This document shows, one piece after another, positions 44,064 to 52,859 of a stretch of DNA of 64,000 nt (positions are counted from its first letter, which is position 1; every line of letters begins with the position of its first letter). A program made the translations under genes and the position numbers. Origin of the DNA: Comamonadaceae bacterium 2FH (GTDB lineage Bacteria; Pseudomonadota; Gammaproteobacteria; Burkholderiales; Burkholderiaceae_C); the NCBI GenBank assembly GCA_005503335.1, contig SCMQ01000025.1, positions 1 through 64,000 of the forward strand. The letters run 5' to 3'. Below the pieces are notes generated by a model. It was given only the letters and a program-made list of their open reading frames with translations. It made no database searches and was not told the DNA's origin.

Positions 44064-45236
44064 TTACTTGCGCGCGGCCTTGATTTCGGCGGGCTGCACG
44101 ATCTGCCCGGTCTTGTTCGACCAGTTGTTCTTCGTGAAGGTGACGACGGCGGCGATCTCGGTGTCCGACAGCTGCTTCCAGGCCGGCATGGCGCCGCCCG
44201 CGGCGCCGTTGAGCAGGATCGCGATCTGCTTGGCCTTGTCGGCGTCGAGCACCACGGGCGAGCCGTCCAGGGCCTTGATCGGGCCGGCACCCTTGCCGTT
44301 GGCCTGGTGGCAGGCGGCGCAATTGGCGGCGTAGACCTTCTCGCCACGCGCGACCAGGTCGGCCTGGGTCCAGACCTTGTTCGGGTCGTCGGCCTTGGCG
44401 GCGAGCTTCTTCTTCTCGCCTTCCACCCAGGCGGTGTAGTCCTGGGCCGACAGCACCTTCACGTGGATGGGCATGTAGGCGTGCTCCTTGCCGCACAGCT
44501 CGGCGCACTGGCCGTAGAAGTCGCCGGTCTTGTCGGCGCGGAACCAGGTGTCGCGCACGAAGCCGGGGATGGCGTCCTGCTTGATGCCGAAGGCCGGCAC
44601 CATGAAGGCGTGGATCACGTCGTTGGCGGTGGTGATGATGCGCACCTTCTTGCCCACCGGCACGACCAGGGGGTTGTCGACCTTGAGCAGGTAGTTGTCG
44701 CCCTCGGGCTTGCCGGCGTCGGACAGGGCGCGCTGGCTGGCGTCGAGCGTGGAGACGAAGCCTATGCCCTCGCCCTCGCCCTTGAGGTAGTCGTAGCCCC
44801 ACTTCCACTGGTAGCCCGTGGCCTTGATGGTCACGTCGGCATTGGTGGTGTCCTTCTGCGCCACCAGCACCTTGGTCGCGGGCAGTGCCATCAGGATCAC
44901 GATGATGAAGGGCACGATGGTCCAGATGATCTCGACGGTGACCGACTCATGGAAGCTGGCGGGCTTGTGGCCCAGGGACTTGCGGTGCTTCCAGATCGAA
45001 TAGAACATCACCGCGAACACGGCGATGAAGATCACCGTGCACAGGATCAGCATCATCCAGTGCAGCCACTGCTGCTCTTCGGCAATCTTGGTGACCGGTG
45101 GGTGCAGGTTGAGCTGGTTGACGGCCGGCCCGCCAGGCAGGTCGTTGACGGCGTGCGCGGCCGTCGTCACCCAGGCCGCCGTCCAGATGCCGGCACGACC
45201 CAGCAGCGACGCCAATTTGTTGGGAATGCTTTTCAT
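44064..45236 (-). CDS. coxB: Cytochrome c oxidase subunit II fused to cytochrome c (caa3-like)
   Basis: 390 residues from ATG 45236: signal/anchor helices, then the cupredoxin domain with the CuA motif CAELCGKEHAYMPIHV, and a C-terminal cytochrome c domain with CAACH and a later Met (GAMPAWKQLSD). The fused heme domain makes it longer than a plain subunit II. The open frame continues to 45383 without coding character. First gene of the structural operon. Confidence 0.95.
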   Translation of the reverse strand: MKSIPNKLASLLGRAGIWTAAWVTTAAHAVNDLPGGPAVNQLNLHPPVTKIAEEQQWLHWMMLILCTVIFIAVFAVMFYSIWKHRKSLGHKPASFHESVTVEIIWTIVPFIIVILMALPATKVLVAQKDTTNADVTIKATGYQWKWGYDYLKGEGEGIGFVSTLDASQRALSDAGKPEGDNYLLKVDNPLVVPVGKKVRIITTANDVIHAFMVPAFGIKQDAIPGFVRDTWFRADKTGDFYGQCAELCGKEHAYMPIHVKVLSAQDYTAWVEGEKKKLAAKADDPNKVWTQADLVARGEKVYAANCAACHQANGKGAGPIKALDGSPVVLDADKAKQIAILLNGAAGGAMPAWKQLSDTEIAAVVTFTKNNWSNKTGQIVQPAEIKAARK

Positions 45237-45318
45237 AGTTCTCACTAACTTCCAAGTCTCTATTGAACCAACCACCCGCCACGGCAGCCGCCTGGGACGG
45301 ACCCGCCACACCGGAGCA

Positions 45319-45795
45319 TCACGCCTGGCGCAATGCCCATCGAATCTCGCGCGCCAGCACCGGGCGCAATTCGGGGCGCACATAGCGCCCCACCTCCACC
45401 GTCCGCCCCTGGCCGGACAGCTCGATCAGCGAACGGTCGCCGGTCCTGGGCTCGACACGCACCCAGTCGCGGTTGAACTCGGCCCGCTCACGCCGCCCTG
45501 CCGTCTCCAGCTCGACCACGAGCCGCGCGCCACGCAGCGAAATCGTCTCGCCGTCCGTGGCATGCCGCGCATAGACCAGGAAGGCCAGCCCGACCGCCAG
45601 CAGCTCCAGGCCGGCGAAGCCGATCACCAGCTTCGCTCCCTGCCACCAGAACCACAAGCCTATGCCCAGCGACACCAGGCACAGGGAGCCGTACCACCTG
45701 CCCAGCTGCGCGGGTGTGACGGAGCAATTGCGCTTGAGCACCCAGTCAATCCCTTGACCGGAGACTCTGGCGAAATGGAATACCGGATTTGACAC
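45319..45795 (-). CDS. DUF2244 family membrane protein
   Basis: 158 residues with two central membrane helices (WYGSLCLVSLGIGLWFWW and LVIGFAGLELLAVGLAFLVYARHA) flanked by a short N-terminal segment and a C-terminal beta domain (RLVVELETAGRRERAEF...LIELSGQGRTVEVG). Fits DUF2244, commonly located directly upstream of coxB in this group. Function unknown; 82 bases separate it from coxB, so it may share the promoter. Confidence 0.85.
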   Translation of the reverse strand: MSNPVFHFARVSGQGIDWVLKRNCSVTPAQLGRWYGSLCLVSLGIGLWFWWQGAKLVIGFAGLELLAVGLAFLVYARHATDGETISLRGARLVVELETAGRRERAEFNRDWVRVEPRTGDRSLIELSGQGRTVEVGRYVRPELRPVLAREIRWALRQA

Positions 45796-45893
45796 GGGCC
45801 AAACTCTGGACAGCGGCTGCGCACGGAGAAACCCGGAGGCCCCCCTTTGCCGCGGCAGATTTTAACCGAGTCGAAACAGGGCTTTGACAATTC

Positions 45894-46808
45894 TCAAACG
45901 GCCGGCGGATTCTTTTTGTGCTGGCGCAACGCGGAGCGCATGTCGTCCAGCGTGATCGCGCTTTGCGCCTGCAGCTTCAGCCGCGGCGCGGGCTTGAGCG
46001 CATGGCCGTAGATGACCTCGAAGCTCAGGCTCAGGCGGCCGCCGTCCTCGGCGCGGGCCAGGCCCCGCGCCATGGCCGCAAGCAGCTGCTCGCGCCAGCG
46101 CCGCCCGCGCAGCCCGGCGAAGCGGCCGATGTGCAGGTTGCGGCCCAGCTCGCGCAGCTCCTGCAGCAGGCGCTCGGGCGTCTCGAAGCTCAGGGTGATG
46201 CGCTCCTGGTCCATCACCGGCTCGGCGAAGCCGGCCTGCACCAGCATGTCGCCCCAGTCGTGCATGTCGGTGAACTCGTGGGCCGGCTCGGGCCAGCCCA
46301 GGGACTGGTAGAGCGGGCGCAACTCGCGCAGCGTGTCCGGGCCGAGACAGGAGAACATCAGGAAGCCGTCCACGGCCAGGGCGCGGTGCCAGGCCGCCAT
46401 CAGCGCCTGCGGCTCGGCCACCTGGTGCAGCAGCATATTGGCCCAGACCATCTGCACGCCGCCCTCGGGCGGCGCCTGCACATGCAGCGCCGCGCCCTGC
46501 CAGCGCGCCGGATGCCACCAGGGCCTGGCCAGCGCCGCGGCCGCCTGCCGGGCGCGCCCCGCGCTGCCCTCGACCACGAAGCACTCGGCCTGCGGATAGC
46601 GGCGCGCGAGCTCGGCCTGCGCCTGCAGGCCGCCGCGCACCGCCTCCCAATGGGCCCAGCGCTGCGGCTTGAGGCGTATCCACGACAGGCGCTCGGCCAT
46701 GCGACGCGCCACTTCCTCGTGCAGCCAGGGCGAGGCGGCGCCGGACGGCCCTGCAGCCCAGCGGGCGGCGGCAACGGGATCGATGGTGGGGGGACAGTCG
46801 GCGGGCAT
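45894..46808 (-). CDS. BioC-like SAM-dependent methyltransferase
   Basis: 304 residues. The N-terminal half is an atypical Rossmann methyltransferase core (GGVQMVWANMLLHQVAEPQALMAAWHRALAVDGFLMFSCLGPDTLRELR), close to BioC, and the C-terminal part (ERITLSFETPERLLQELRELGRN) also fits. The glycine-rich SAM loop is poorly preserved at the expected place (VVEGSAGRAR), so activity as malonyl-ACP methyltransferase is uncertain; no bio genes adjoin. Divergent from comF across 36 bases. Confidence 0.75.
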   Translation of the reverse strand: MPADCPPTIDPVAAARWAAGPSGAASPWLHEEVARRMAERLSWIRLKPQRWAHWEAVRGGLQAQAELARRYPQAECFVVEGSAGRARQAAAALARPWWHPARWQGAALHVQAPPEGGVQMVWANMLLHQVAEPQALMAAWHRALAVDGFLMFSCLGPDTLRELRPLYQSLGWPEPAHEFTDMHDWGDMLVQAGFAEPVMDQERITLSFETPERLLQELRELGRNLHIGRFAGLRGRRWREQLLAAMARGLARAEDGGRLSLSFEVIYGHALKPAPRLKLQAQSAITLDDMRSALRQHKKNPPAV

Positions 46809-46844
46809 AGGCAGGCGGGATCAGGCGCGCAGTATATTGACTCC

Positions 46845-47576
46845 ATGTTCCTCCGCCTGCTGAACCGGGCCTCGGCGCGCCTCGCCCGGGTCGCCGGCGA
46901 GCCCCTGGCCGACCGGCTGCCCAGCCAGTGCGCCGTGTGCCGCGCCTGGCCGGCACGCCCGGTCTGCGAGGCCTGCGTGACGCGTTTCGCCCAGCCCTTG
47001 CCGCGCTGCAGCGGCTGCGCCCTGCCCCTGCCCGCCGGCCTCACGCGCTGCGGCGCCTGCCTGCGCGAGCCACCGCCACTGGACGCCTGCCTGGCCGCCG
47101 TGCCCTACGCCTGGCCCTGGTCGCAGGGGATTGCCCGCTTCAAGTTCCACCAGCACAGCGGCTGGGCCCGCCCGCTGGCCGCCCTGCTGCGCAGCCAGCC
47201 CTGGGTCGAGCCGGCACTCGAACAGGCCGATCTGCTGCTGCCCATGCCGCTGTCGCGCCAGCGCCTGGCCGAGCGCGGCTTCAACCAGGCGCTGCTGCTG
47301 GCCCGCCAGCTGGCCCCGCGCAAGACCGATGCCGGCCTGCTGCTGCGCACGCGCGACACGCCGGCCCAGCACGCGCTGCCGCGCCGCGAGCGCCTGCGCA
47401 ACCTGCGCGGCGCCTTCGCGGTCGAGCCGCTGCGCGCCGCCGAGCTCGCCGGCCGCCGCGTGGTGCTGGTCGACGACGTGATGACCAGCGGCGCCTCGCT
47501 GCACGCCGCGGCCTTGGCCCTGCGCCAGGCCGGCGTGGCCCACATCACGGCCATGGTGGTGGCGCGAACCGAATAA
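46845..47576 (+). CDS. comF: ComF-family phosphoribosyltransferase-like protein
   Basis: 243 residues. An N-terminal zinc-ribbon (CAVC...CEAC, CSGC...CGAC) is followed by a type I phosphoribosyltransferase fold with LLLPMPLSRQRLAERGFNQ and the PRPP loop VVLVDDVMTSGAS. ComF/GntX proteins act in DNA uptake or a linked pathway. ATG 46845 is chosen from the conserved N-terminus; the open frame upstream is antisense to the methyltransferase gene. Confidence 0.9.
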   Translation: MFLRLLNRASARLARVAGEPLADRLPSQCAVCRAWPARPVCEACVTRFAQPLPRCSGCALPLPAGLTRCGACLREPPPLDACLAAVPYAWPWSQGIARFKFHQHSGWARPLAALLRSQPWVEPALEQADLLLPMPLSRQRLAERGFNQALLLARQLAPRKTDAGLLLRTRDTPAQHALPRRERLRNLRGAFAVEPLRAAELAGRRVVLVDDVMTSGASLHAAALALRQAGVAHITAMVVARTE

Positions 47577-47615
47577 GAAGAGAGAACCCTCGCCCGGGGC
47601 GGCGACAATCCGGGC

Positions 47616-48092
47616 ATGTTCCACATCGTCCTGGTCGAACCCGAAATCCCGCCCAACACCGGCAACGTGATCCGCCTGGCCGCCAACACCGGCTGCACCC
47701 TGCACCTGGTCGAGCCGCTGGGCTTCTCCATGGACGACAAGCACATGCGCCGCGCGGGGCTGGACTACCACGAGTACGCCGAGCTGCGCCGCCATGCCGA
47801 CTGGCCGGCCTTCCTGGCCGCCGAACGGCCCGATGCCGCCCGCATGTTCGCGCTGACCACCCGCGGCACGCGCGGGGTGCACGAGGTGGCGTTCGAACCC
47901 GGCGACTGGCTGGTGTTCGGCGCCGAGACGCGCGGCCTGCCTGCCGAATTGCTGGAAGCCTTCGCGCCGGCGCAGCGCCTGAAGCTGCCCATGCGGCCCG
48001 GTCAGCGCAGCCTGAACCTGTCCAACGCGGTGGCCGTCACGGTGTTCGAGGCCTGGCGCCAGAATGGCTTTGCCCTGCCACCGTCTCCGTGA
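47616..48092 (+). CDS. trmL: tRNA (cytidine(34)-2'-O)-methyltransferase TrmL
   Basis: 158-residue SPOUT-class enzyme methylating the wobble ribose of tRNA-Leu. MFHIVLVEPEIPPNTGNVIRLAANTG is the diagnostic N-terminus; FGAETRGLPAELL and MRPGQRSLNLSNAVAV form the trefoil-knot SAM site. Standard length. It follows comF by 39 bases and overlaps the 3' end of the convergent LysR gene by 56 bases. Confidence 0.95.
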   Translation: MFHIVLVEPEIPPNTGNVIRLAANTGCTLHLVEPLGFSMDDKHMRRAGLDYHEYAELRRHADWPAFLAAERPDAARMFALTTRGTRGVHEVAFEPGDWLVFGAETRGLPAELLEAFAPAQRLKLPMRPGQRSLNLSNAVAVTVFEAWRQNGFALPPSP

Positions 48093-48975
48093 GGAAGTCC
48101 AGAAAGGCGCGCGTGCGCGCAGGAATCAGCTTGCGCGTGGGCAGCACGGCGTAGGTCGTGTAGCGGCCCAGGATCCATTCGGGCAGCAGGTGCACCAGGG
48201 CGCCGCTGGACAGCTGGGGCGCGACCAGCTGGCGCGGCAGCATGGCCACGCCGGCACCGTCGAGCGCGGCGCGGAAGATCACGTCGAAACTCGCCGACTG
48301 CAGCACCACCGGCATGTCCACCTCCACCGCCGCGCCGCCCTCCTCCAGGGGCTTGAGGCGCAAATGGCGCAACCCCTGGCCCGAGCCTTCGCGCCAGGGA
48401 AACTTCAGGTAATCGTGGCGCTGCAGGTCGTCCGGCTCGAGCGGCATGCCCGCGCGCTGCACGTAGGCCGGCGAGGCACAGACGATGGACTCGGTACTGA
48501 CCAGCGGCCGCGCGACCACGCTGGCGTCGAAGCCGTTTTCCACGGCCATGAAGATCACGTCGAACTCGTCCACCCGCGTCAGGGGAAAGGGGTCCACGGC
48601 CAGTTCGAGCCCGACCTTGGGATAGCGTTCGCGCCAGCAAGCCACGCTGGGAGCCAGGAAATAGGTCGCCAGCACCTGGGTGGCGAGGATGCGCAGCGTG
48701 CCCTGCAGCTCGCGCGTGCTGGCGGTGGCCGCGGCTTCGGCGTCCTCGACCTCGTGCAGGATGCTGCGCACCCGTTGCAGATAGGCCTCACCCGCCTCGG
48801 TCAGGGCCAGGCGGCGCGTGGAGCGCTGGATCAGCCGCACGCCCAGATGCTGCTCCAGGTCGCCGACCAGGCGGGTCACGCCGGCGGGCGACATGTCCAT
48901 CGCGCGCGCGGCCGCGGCAAAGCCCCCTTCGTCGATTACGCGCTGGAACACGCGCATTGACTGCAAACGGTCCAT
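48037..48975 (-). CDS. LysR-family transcriptional regulator
   Basis: 312 residues. N-terminal HTH of the LysR type (LQSMRVFQRVIDEGGFAAAARAMDMSPAGVTRLVGDLEQHLGVRLIQRSTRRLALT) and a substrate-binding domain. ATG 48975 has GGAGGG at six bases; the ATG at 48981 is too close to that site. Its 3' end overlaps trmL by 56 bases on the opposite strand. Target genes unknown; no divergent partner within 200 bases other than the small secreted-protein gene at 49186. Confidence 0.88.
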   Translation of the reverse strand: MDRLQSMRVFQRVIDEGGFAAAARAMDMSPAGVTRLVGDLEQHLGVRLIQRSTRRLALTEAGEAYLQRVRSILHEVEDAEAAATASTRELQGTLRILATQVLATYFLAPSVACWRERYPKVGLELAVDPFPLTRVDEFDVIFMAVENGFDASVVARPLVSTESIVCASPAYVQRAGMPLEPDDLQRHDYLKFPWREGSGQGLRHLRLKPLEEGGAAVEVDMPVVLQSASFDVIFRAALDGAGVAMLPRQLVAPQLSSGALVHLLPEWILGRYTTYAVLPTRKLIPARTRAFLDFLTETVAGQSHSGARPRTP

Positions 48976-49185
48976 GGCCATCCCTCCGTCAAGCTGGATT
49001 ATTGTTGCTTTTTCCGAAATATTTCATTGCAGAGGCTGCCGTTTTTCTTTCAGCGTTTCGGATCTAGATTTGATTTACTTGATGAAGCACAAGAAAAGCG
49101 TGTCCATAAGTAAAACGGGATGGCTAGAATGGGCTCGTCTGGAAGTTGTCCAGGCGTGTGAATCGACTTCAGAAAGGGATCCGCT

Positions 49186-49566
49186 ATGAAATCGAAATTG
49201 ATCGCTTCACTTTTGGTTGTGGCCGCTGGTTTGGCATCGACCCTCAGCCTTGCCCAGGACGCGGCGACCAAGAGCCGCGCCGAGGTGAAAGCCGAAGCCG
49301 CCCAGGCCAACAAGGAAAAGAAAGACGTCGGTGACGTCGATACCAGCAAGCCCAAGCGCAGCACCAGCAGCAAGCCGCGTGCCGACGTGAAGGCCGAAGC
49401 CAAGGTGGCAGCCAAGGAACATGCGGCCAAGCCCGGTGGCGAGGTGATGCCCGCCACGGCACCGGCCAAGAGCGCAGGCGACCGCCCGCGCGCCGAGGTC
49501 AAGGAAGAGGCCAAGAAGGCCGCCAAGATGCCTGGCCCGGCGGGCGACGTCAAGCCCCGTCCGTAA
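49186..49566 (+). CDS. Small secreted Ala/Lys-rich repeat protein
   Basis: 126 residues. Signal peptide MKSKLIASLLVVAAGLASTLSLA, then a low-complexity mature part with three imperfect repeats of an xRAEVKAEA type (SRAEVKAEAAQ, PRADVKAEAKV, PRAEVKEEAKK) spaced about 40 residues apart. The repeat resembles the short DUF4148-like motif of small betaproteobacterial exported proteins. Function unknown. Own upstream region of about 200 bases and a strong terminator after it, so it is likely a monocistronic, well-expressed gene. Confidence 0.7.
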   Translation: MKSKLIASLLVVAAGLASTLSLAQDAATKSRAEVKAEAAQANKEKKDVGDVDTSKPKRSTSSKPRADVKAEAKVAAKEHAAKPGGEVMPATAPAKSAGDRPRAEVKEEAKKAAKMPGPAGDVKPRP

Positions 49567-49589
49567 TCAGGAACACTTCCCTGAAGGAG

Positions 49590-49635
49590 GCGCCAATAAG
49601 CCGGCCAGGAGGGCCGGGTTATTGGCGCTTTTTTT
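49590..49635 (+). terminator. Strong Rho-independent terminator
   Basis: GCGCCAATAAGCCGGCC (49590-49606) pairs with GGCCGGGTTATTGGCGC (49612-49628) with one mismatch, followed by seven T. The T run reaches the stop codon of the convergent MaoC gene. Confidence 0.92.
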
Positions 49636-50089
49636 ATGCGTAATGCCGGGTGAGAAACTCGGCAAAGCAAACGGATTTATCCGAACCCTCGCGTTCGATT
49701 TCCATGTCCCAGGTGGCCTGGCAGCCCCCTGGGTCGATCGGGGCCGCGGCCATGAGCCGGATGCGCGCGCGCAGGCGGCTGCCCACCGGCACGGGCGCGG
49801 TGAAGCGCACCCGGTTGAGGCCATAGTTCAGACCCATGCGCGCCTCGGCCATCCGGATCGAGCTTTCCATGAAGCGGGACAACAGCGAGAGCGTGAGAAA
49901 GCCATGGGCAATCGGCGCGCCGAACGGGCCGGCCCGGGCGCGCTCGGGATCCACATGGATCCACTGGTGGTCGCCGGTGGCCTCGGCGAACTGGTTGACC
50001 TGCTGCTGCGTCACCTCCACCCAGTCGCTGACGGCGACCTCCTGGCCCACGCAGGCGGCCAGCGCGTCGAAGCTTTGAAAGACTCTCAT
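49634..50089 (-). CDS. MaoC-family (R)-specific enoyl-CoA hydratase-like protein
   Basis: 151 residues, hot-dog fold. The hydratase motif ATGDHQWIHVDPERARAGPFGAPIAHGFLTLSLL has the catalytic Asp and His; GLNYGLNRVRFTAPVPVGSRLRARI is typical of the family. ATG 50089 gives the usual length; the huge frame continuing upstream is antisense to the Kef gene. Substrate unknown, likely an acyl-CoA in fatty-acid or aromatic catabolism. Confidence 0.9.
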   Translation of the reverse strand: MRVFQSFDALAACVGQEVAVSDWVEVTQQQVNQFAEATGDHQWIHVDPERARAGPFGAPIAHGFLTLSLLSRFMESSIRMAEARMGLNYGLNRVRFTAPVPVGSRLRARIRLMAAAPIDPGGCQATWDMEIEREGSDKSVCFAEFLTRHYA

Positions 50090-50170
50090 GCCGGCCACTG
50101 TAGCGGCGCGGGTCGTCCGCGCCTGTCCAGGCCGTGACAGGCGGCACGGGTTTTCCGCTATGTTAGCGGC

Positions 50171-52024
50171 ATGGAACAAGCCCCCATCTGGCTCAATTAC
50201 AGCCTGGTCTACCTCGCCGCCGCCGTGCTGGCCGTCCCGCTGTTCAAGGCGATCGGCCTGGGGCCCATCATCGGCTACCTGGCCGCCGGCATGGCCATAG
50301 GCCCCTGGGGCCTGCGCCTGGTCAGCAATGTGGACGACATCCTGCACTTCGCCGAGTTCGGCGTGGTGCTGATGCTGTTCCTGATCGGGCTCGAGCTCGA
50401 GCCGCGCCGGCTCTGGAGCCTGCGCCGGCCCATCTTCGGCTGGGGCAGCGCGCAGTTGCTGGCCTGCGCCGCCGCCCTGGCGGCCGCCGCCATGGCCTTC
50501 GGCATAGGCTGGAAGACCGCCCTGGTCGCCGCGCTGGGCCTGGCCCTGTCGTCCACCGCGATGGCGCTGCAGACGCTGCAGGCGCGCAACCTGCAGCGCA
50601 CCGGCGGCGGCCAGGCGGGCTTTTCCATCCTGCTGTTCCAGGACGTGGCTGCCATCCCCATCCTGGCCCTGGTGCCGCTGCTCGGCGGCATCAGGGACGC
50701 CGGCGACGATGCGGGCCTCGCGCTGGAGGCCGCACGCGTCGTCACCGCGATCGCGGTGGTCATCCTCGGCGGCCGCCTGCTGCTGCGCCCCGTGCTGCGC
50801 TGGATTGCCAAGAGCAACACGCCCGAAATCTTCACCGCCGCGGCCCTGCTGCTGGTGGTCGGCATCGCCGCGCTGATGCAGGCGGTGGGCCTGTCGATGG
50901 CGCTGGGCGCCTTCCTGGCCGGCGTGCTGCTGGCCGAGAGCGAGTACCGGCGCGAGCTGGAGACCGACCTCGAGCCCTTCAAGGGCCTGCTGCTCGGCCT
51001 GTTCTTCATGGCGGTCGGCATGAGCATCGACTTCGGCGTGCTGCTGGCCTCGCCCGGGCGCATGCTGGCCGTGCTGCTGGGCTTCATGCTGATCAAGCTG
51101 GCCGTGATCGGGGGCCTGGCGCGCGGCCTGGGCCTGCCCGTGCCCGAGCGGCCACTGTTCACGCTGCTGCTGGCGCAAGGCGGCGAATTCGCCTTCGTGG
51201 TGTTCCAGGCCGCGGCCGGCGCCCGGGTGTTCTCGCCCGAGACGGCCTCGCTGCTGATCGGCGCGGTGGCCCTGTCCATGCTGCTGGGGCCCCTGCTGCT
51301 GGCAGCCTCGGACCGCTGGCTGATGCCGCGCCATGCGCGCGGCCGGGCCACCACGCTGGCCGAGATCTCCGAGCCGCAGGACGCGCCCGTCATCATCGCG
51401 GGCTTCGGCCGCTACGGCCAGATCGTCGGCCGCACCCTGCTGAGCCAGGGCATCGCATCCACCGTGCTCGACCACGACGCGGACATGGTGGAGACCACGC
51501 GCCAGTACGGCTACAAGGTGTTCTACGGCGATGCCACGCGGCTGGACCTGCTGCGCACCGCGGGCGCGGCCCAGGCCCGGGTGCTGGTGGTCGCGGTGGA
51601 CGGCGTCGAGGCTTCGCTGGCCATCATCGACCTGGCGCGCGCGCATTTCCCGCAGCTGCAGATCGTGGCCCGCGCGCGCGACGTGACGCACTGGTATGCG
51701 CTGCGCGACCGCGGCATCGCCCACGGTCAGCGCGAGCTGTTCGAGAGCAGCCTGGCGAGCGCCCGCTCGGTCATGGAACTGCTGGGCCACAACACCGAAG
51801 CGGCGCGCCAGACCACTGAGCGCTTCCGCAGCCACAACCTGGCCCTGCTGGAGCAGATGTACCCGCACCACAAGGACCAGGCCAAGCTGATCGCCCTGGT
51901 CAAACAGGGCCGCCAGCAGTTGGCCGAGCAGATGGCGCAGGAGCGCGCCGAGCGCGAGCGGCAGCGCGCAGCCGCCTCGTCCCCCGCTAGCGAAACGCGT
52001 CCCACAGCAGCTTCACGCCCGTGA
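50171..52024 (+). CDS. Kef-type K+:H+ antiporter (CPA2 family)
   Basis: 617 residues. About 12 membrane helices (1-380; GLGPIIGYLAAGMAIGPWGL, FGVVLMLFLIGLELEPRRLW, LLFQDVAAIPILALVPLL with the conserved Asp), then a cytoplasmic TrkA-N/RCK domain (VIIAGFGRYGQIVGRTLL, VLDHDADMVE) and a charged C-terminal tail. Similar to KefB/KefC or YbaL. No KefF/KefG ancillary gene is adjacent. The 3' end overlaps the convergent TauE/SafE gene by 38 bases. Confidence 0.9.
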   Translation: MEQAPIWLNYSLVYLAAAVLAVPLFKAIGLGPIIGYLAAGMAIGPWGLRLVSNVDDILHFAEFGVVLMLFLIGLELEPRRLWSLRRPIFGWGSAQLLACAAALAAAAMAFGIGWKTALVAALGLALSSTAMALQTLQARNLQRTGGGQAGFSILLFQDVAAIPILALVPLLGGIRDAGDDAGLALEAARVVTAIAVVILGGRLLLRPVLRWIAKSNTPEIFTAAALLLVVGIAALMQAVGLSMALGAFLAGVLLAESEYRRELETDLEPFKGLLLGLFFMAVGMSIDFGVLLASPGRMLAVLLGFMLIKLAVIGGLARGLGLPVPERPLFTLLLAQGGEFAFVVFQAAAGARVFSPETASLLIGAVALSMLLGPLLLAASDRWLMPRHARGRATTLAEISEPQDAPVIIAGFGRYGQIVGRTLLSQGIASTVLDHDADMVETTRQYGYKVFYGDATRLDLLRTAGAAQARVLVVAVDGVEASLAIIDLARAHFPQLQIVARARDVTHWYALRDRGIAHGQRELFESSLASARSVMELLGHNTEAARQTTERFRSHNLALLEQMYPHHKDQAKLIALVKQGRQQLAEQMAQERAERERQRAAASSPASETRPTAASRP

Positions 52025-52742
52025 GGAACATGCCGCCGTAGACGAAGCGGTAGAACAGCTGCGGCTGGATGCGCCGCGCGATGCGCACGCCGATCCAGAC
52101 GCCGGCCGGCGCCAGCGGCAGCAGCACCAGCGAGGTCGCGAAGTTGCGCATGTCCAGCAGTCCCAGCCAGGCATAGGGAATCCACTTGGCCAGGTTGATG
52201 AAGAAGAACAGGAAGGCCATGGTGCCGGTGAAGACCACGGGGCTGAGCTTGAGCGGGATCACATAGGCACTGACCGGCGGCCCTCCGGCGTGGGCGACGA
52301 AGCTGGTGAAGCCCGAGGTAGTGGTCAGCAGCGCACCCAACCAGCGCGGCGGCGGCGCGCTGTCGGACCGCGGCGGAAAGACCAGGCGCTGGGCCAGGAA
52401 CAGCAGGGTGAAGCCCCCGACGATGCCGGCCACCAGTTTGGCGTCGAGCAATTTGAAGGTCACCGTGCCGACCACGATGCCCAGCAGGCCGAAAGGCAGC
52501 ATGAAACGCAGCAGCTTCCTGTCGAAGTCGCTGCGGAAGGCCGCCAGGCCCAGCAGGTCCATCAGCAGCAGCACCGGCATCAGGATGGCGGCAGCCTGCG
52601 GCACGGTGACGCTGAGCGCCATCATGGGCACGGCCAGCGAGCCGAAGCCCGCGCCGAAGCCGCTCTTGCTGATGCCCAGCAGCAGCACGGCGGGAATGGC
52701 CACGGCGTAGAAGAAGGGATCGGTGATCAGCGGCAGGCTCAC
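51987..52742 (-). CDS. TauE/SafE family membrane transporter (TSUP)
   Basis: 251 residues, about eight membrane helices; the family repeats are visible as LLLGISKSGFGAGFGSLAVPMMAL and TTTSGFTSFVAHAGGPPVSAYVIPL. Such proteins export sulfite, sulfoacetate or other small organosulfur anions. No sulfur-metabolism gene adjoins, so substrate is open. Convergent with the Kef-type gene and divergent from the HAD phosphatase gene. Confidence 0.88.
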   Translation of the reverse strand: MSLPLITDPFFYAVAIPAVLLLGISKSGFGAGFGSLAVPMMALSVTVPQAAAILMPVLLLMDLLGLAAFRSDFDRKLLRFMLPFGLLGIVVGTVTFKLLDAKLVAGIVGGFTLLFLAQRLVFPPRSDSAPPPRWLGALLTTTSGFTSFVAHAGGPPVSAYVIPLKLSPVVFTGTMAFLFFFINLAKWIPYAWLGLLDMRNFATSLVLLPLAPAGVWIGVRIARRIQPQLFYRFVYGGMFLTGVKLLWDAFR

Positions 52743-52859
52743 GGGAGCGCATCTTTCGGGTCGGCGCCGGCCAAAGCGCGGACCGGGGCAGGTTCTGGCG
52801 GGAAGGGTCCGATGTTACCCGGCCCGCTCGGGCACAATCGAGCCCAGGAGAACCCCTTG

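Noticed and set aside
42306-45248. Very long plus-strand open frame (980 codons) opposite coxA and coxB
   Set aside because: It is antisense to two clearly conserved oxidase genes; its product is His/Gly/Asp-rich low-complexity sequence, as expected for the complement of high-G+C genes.
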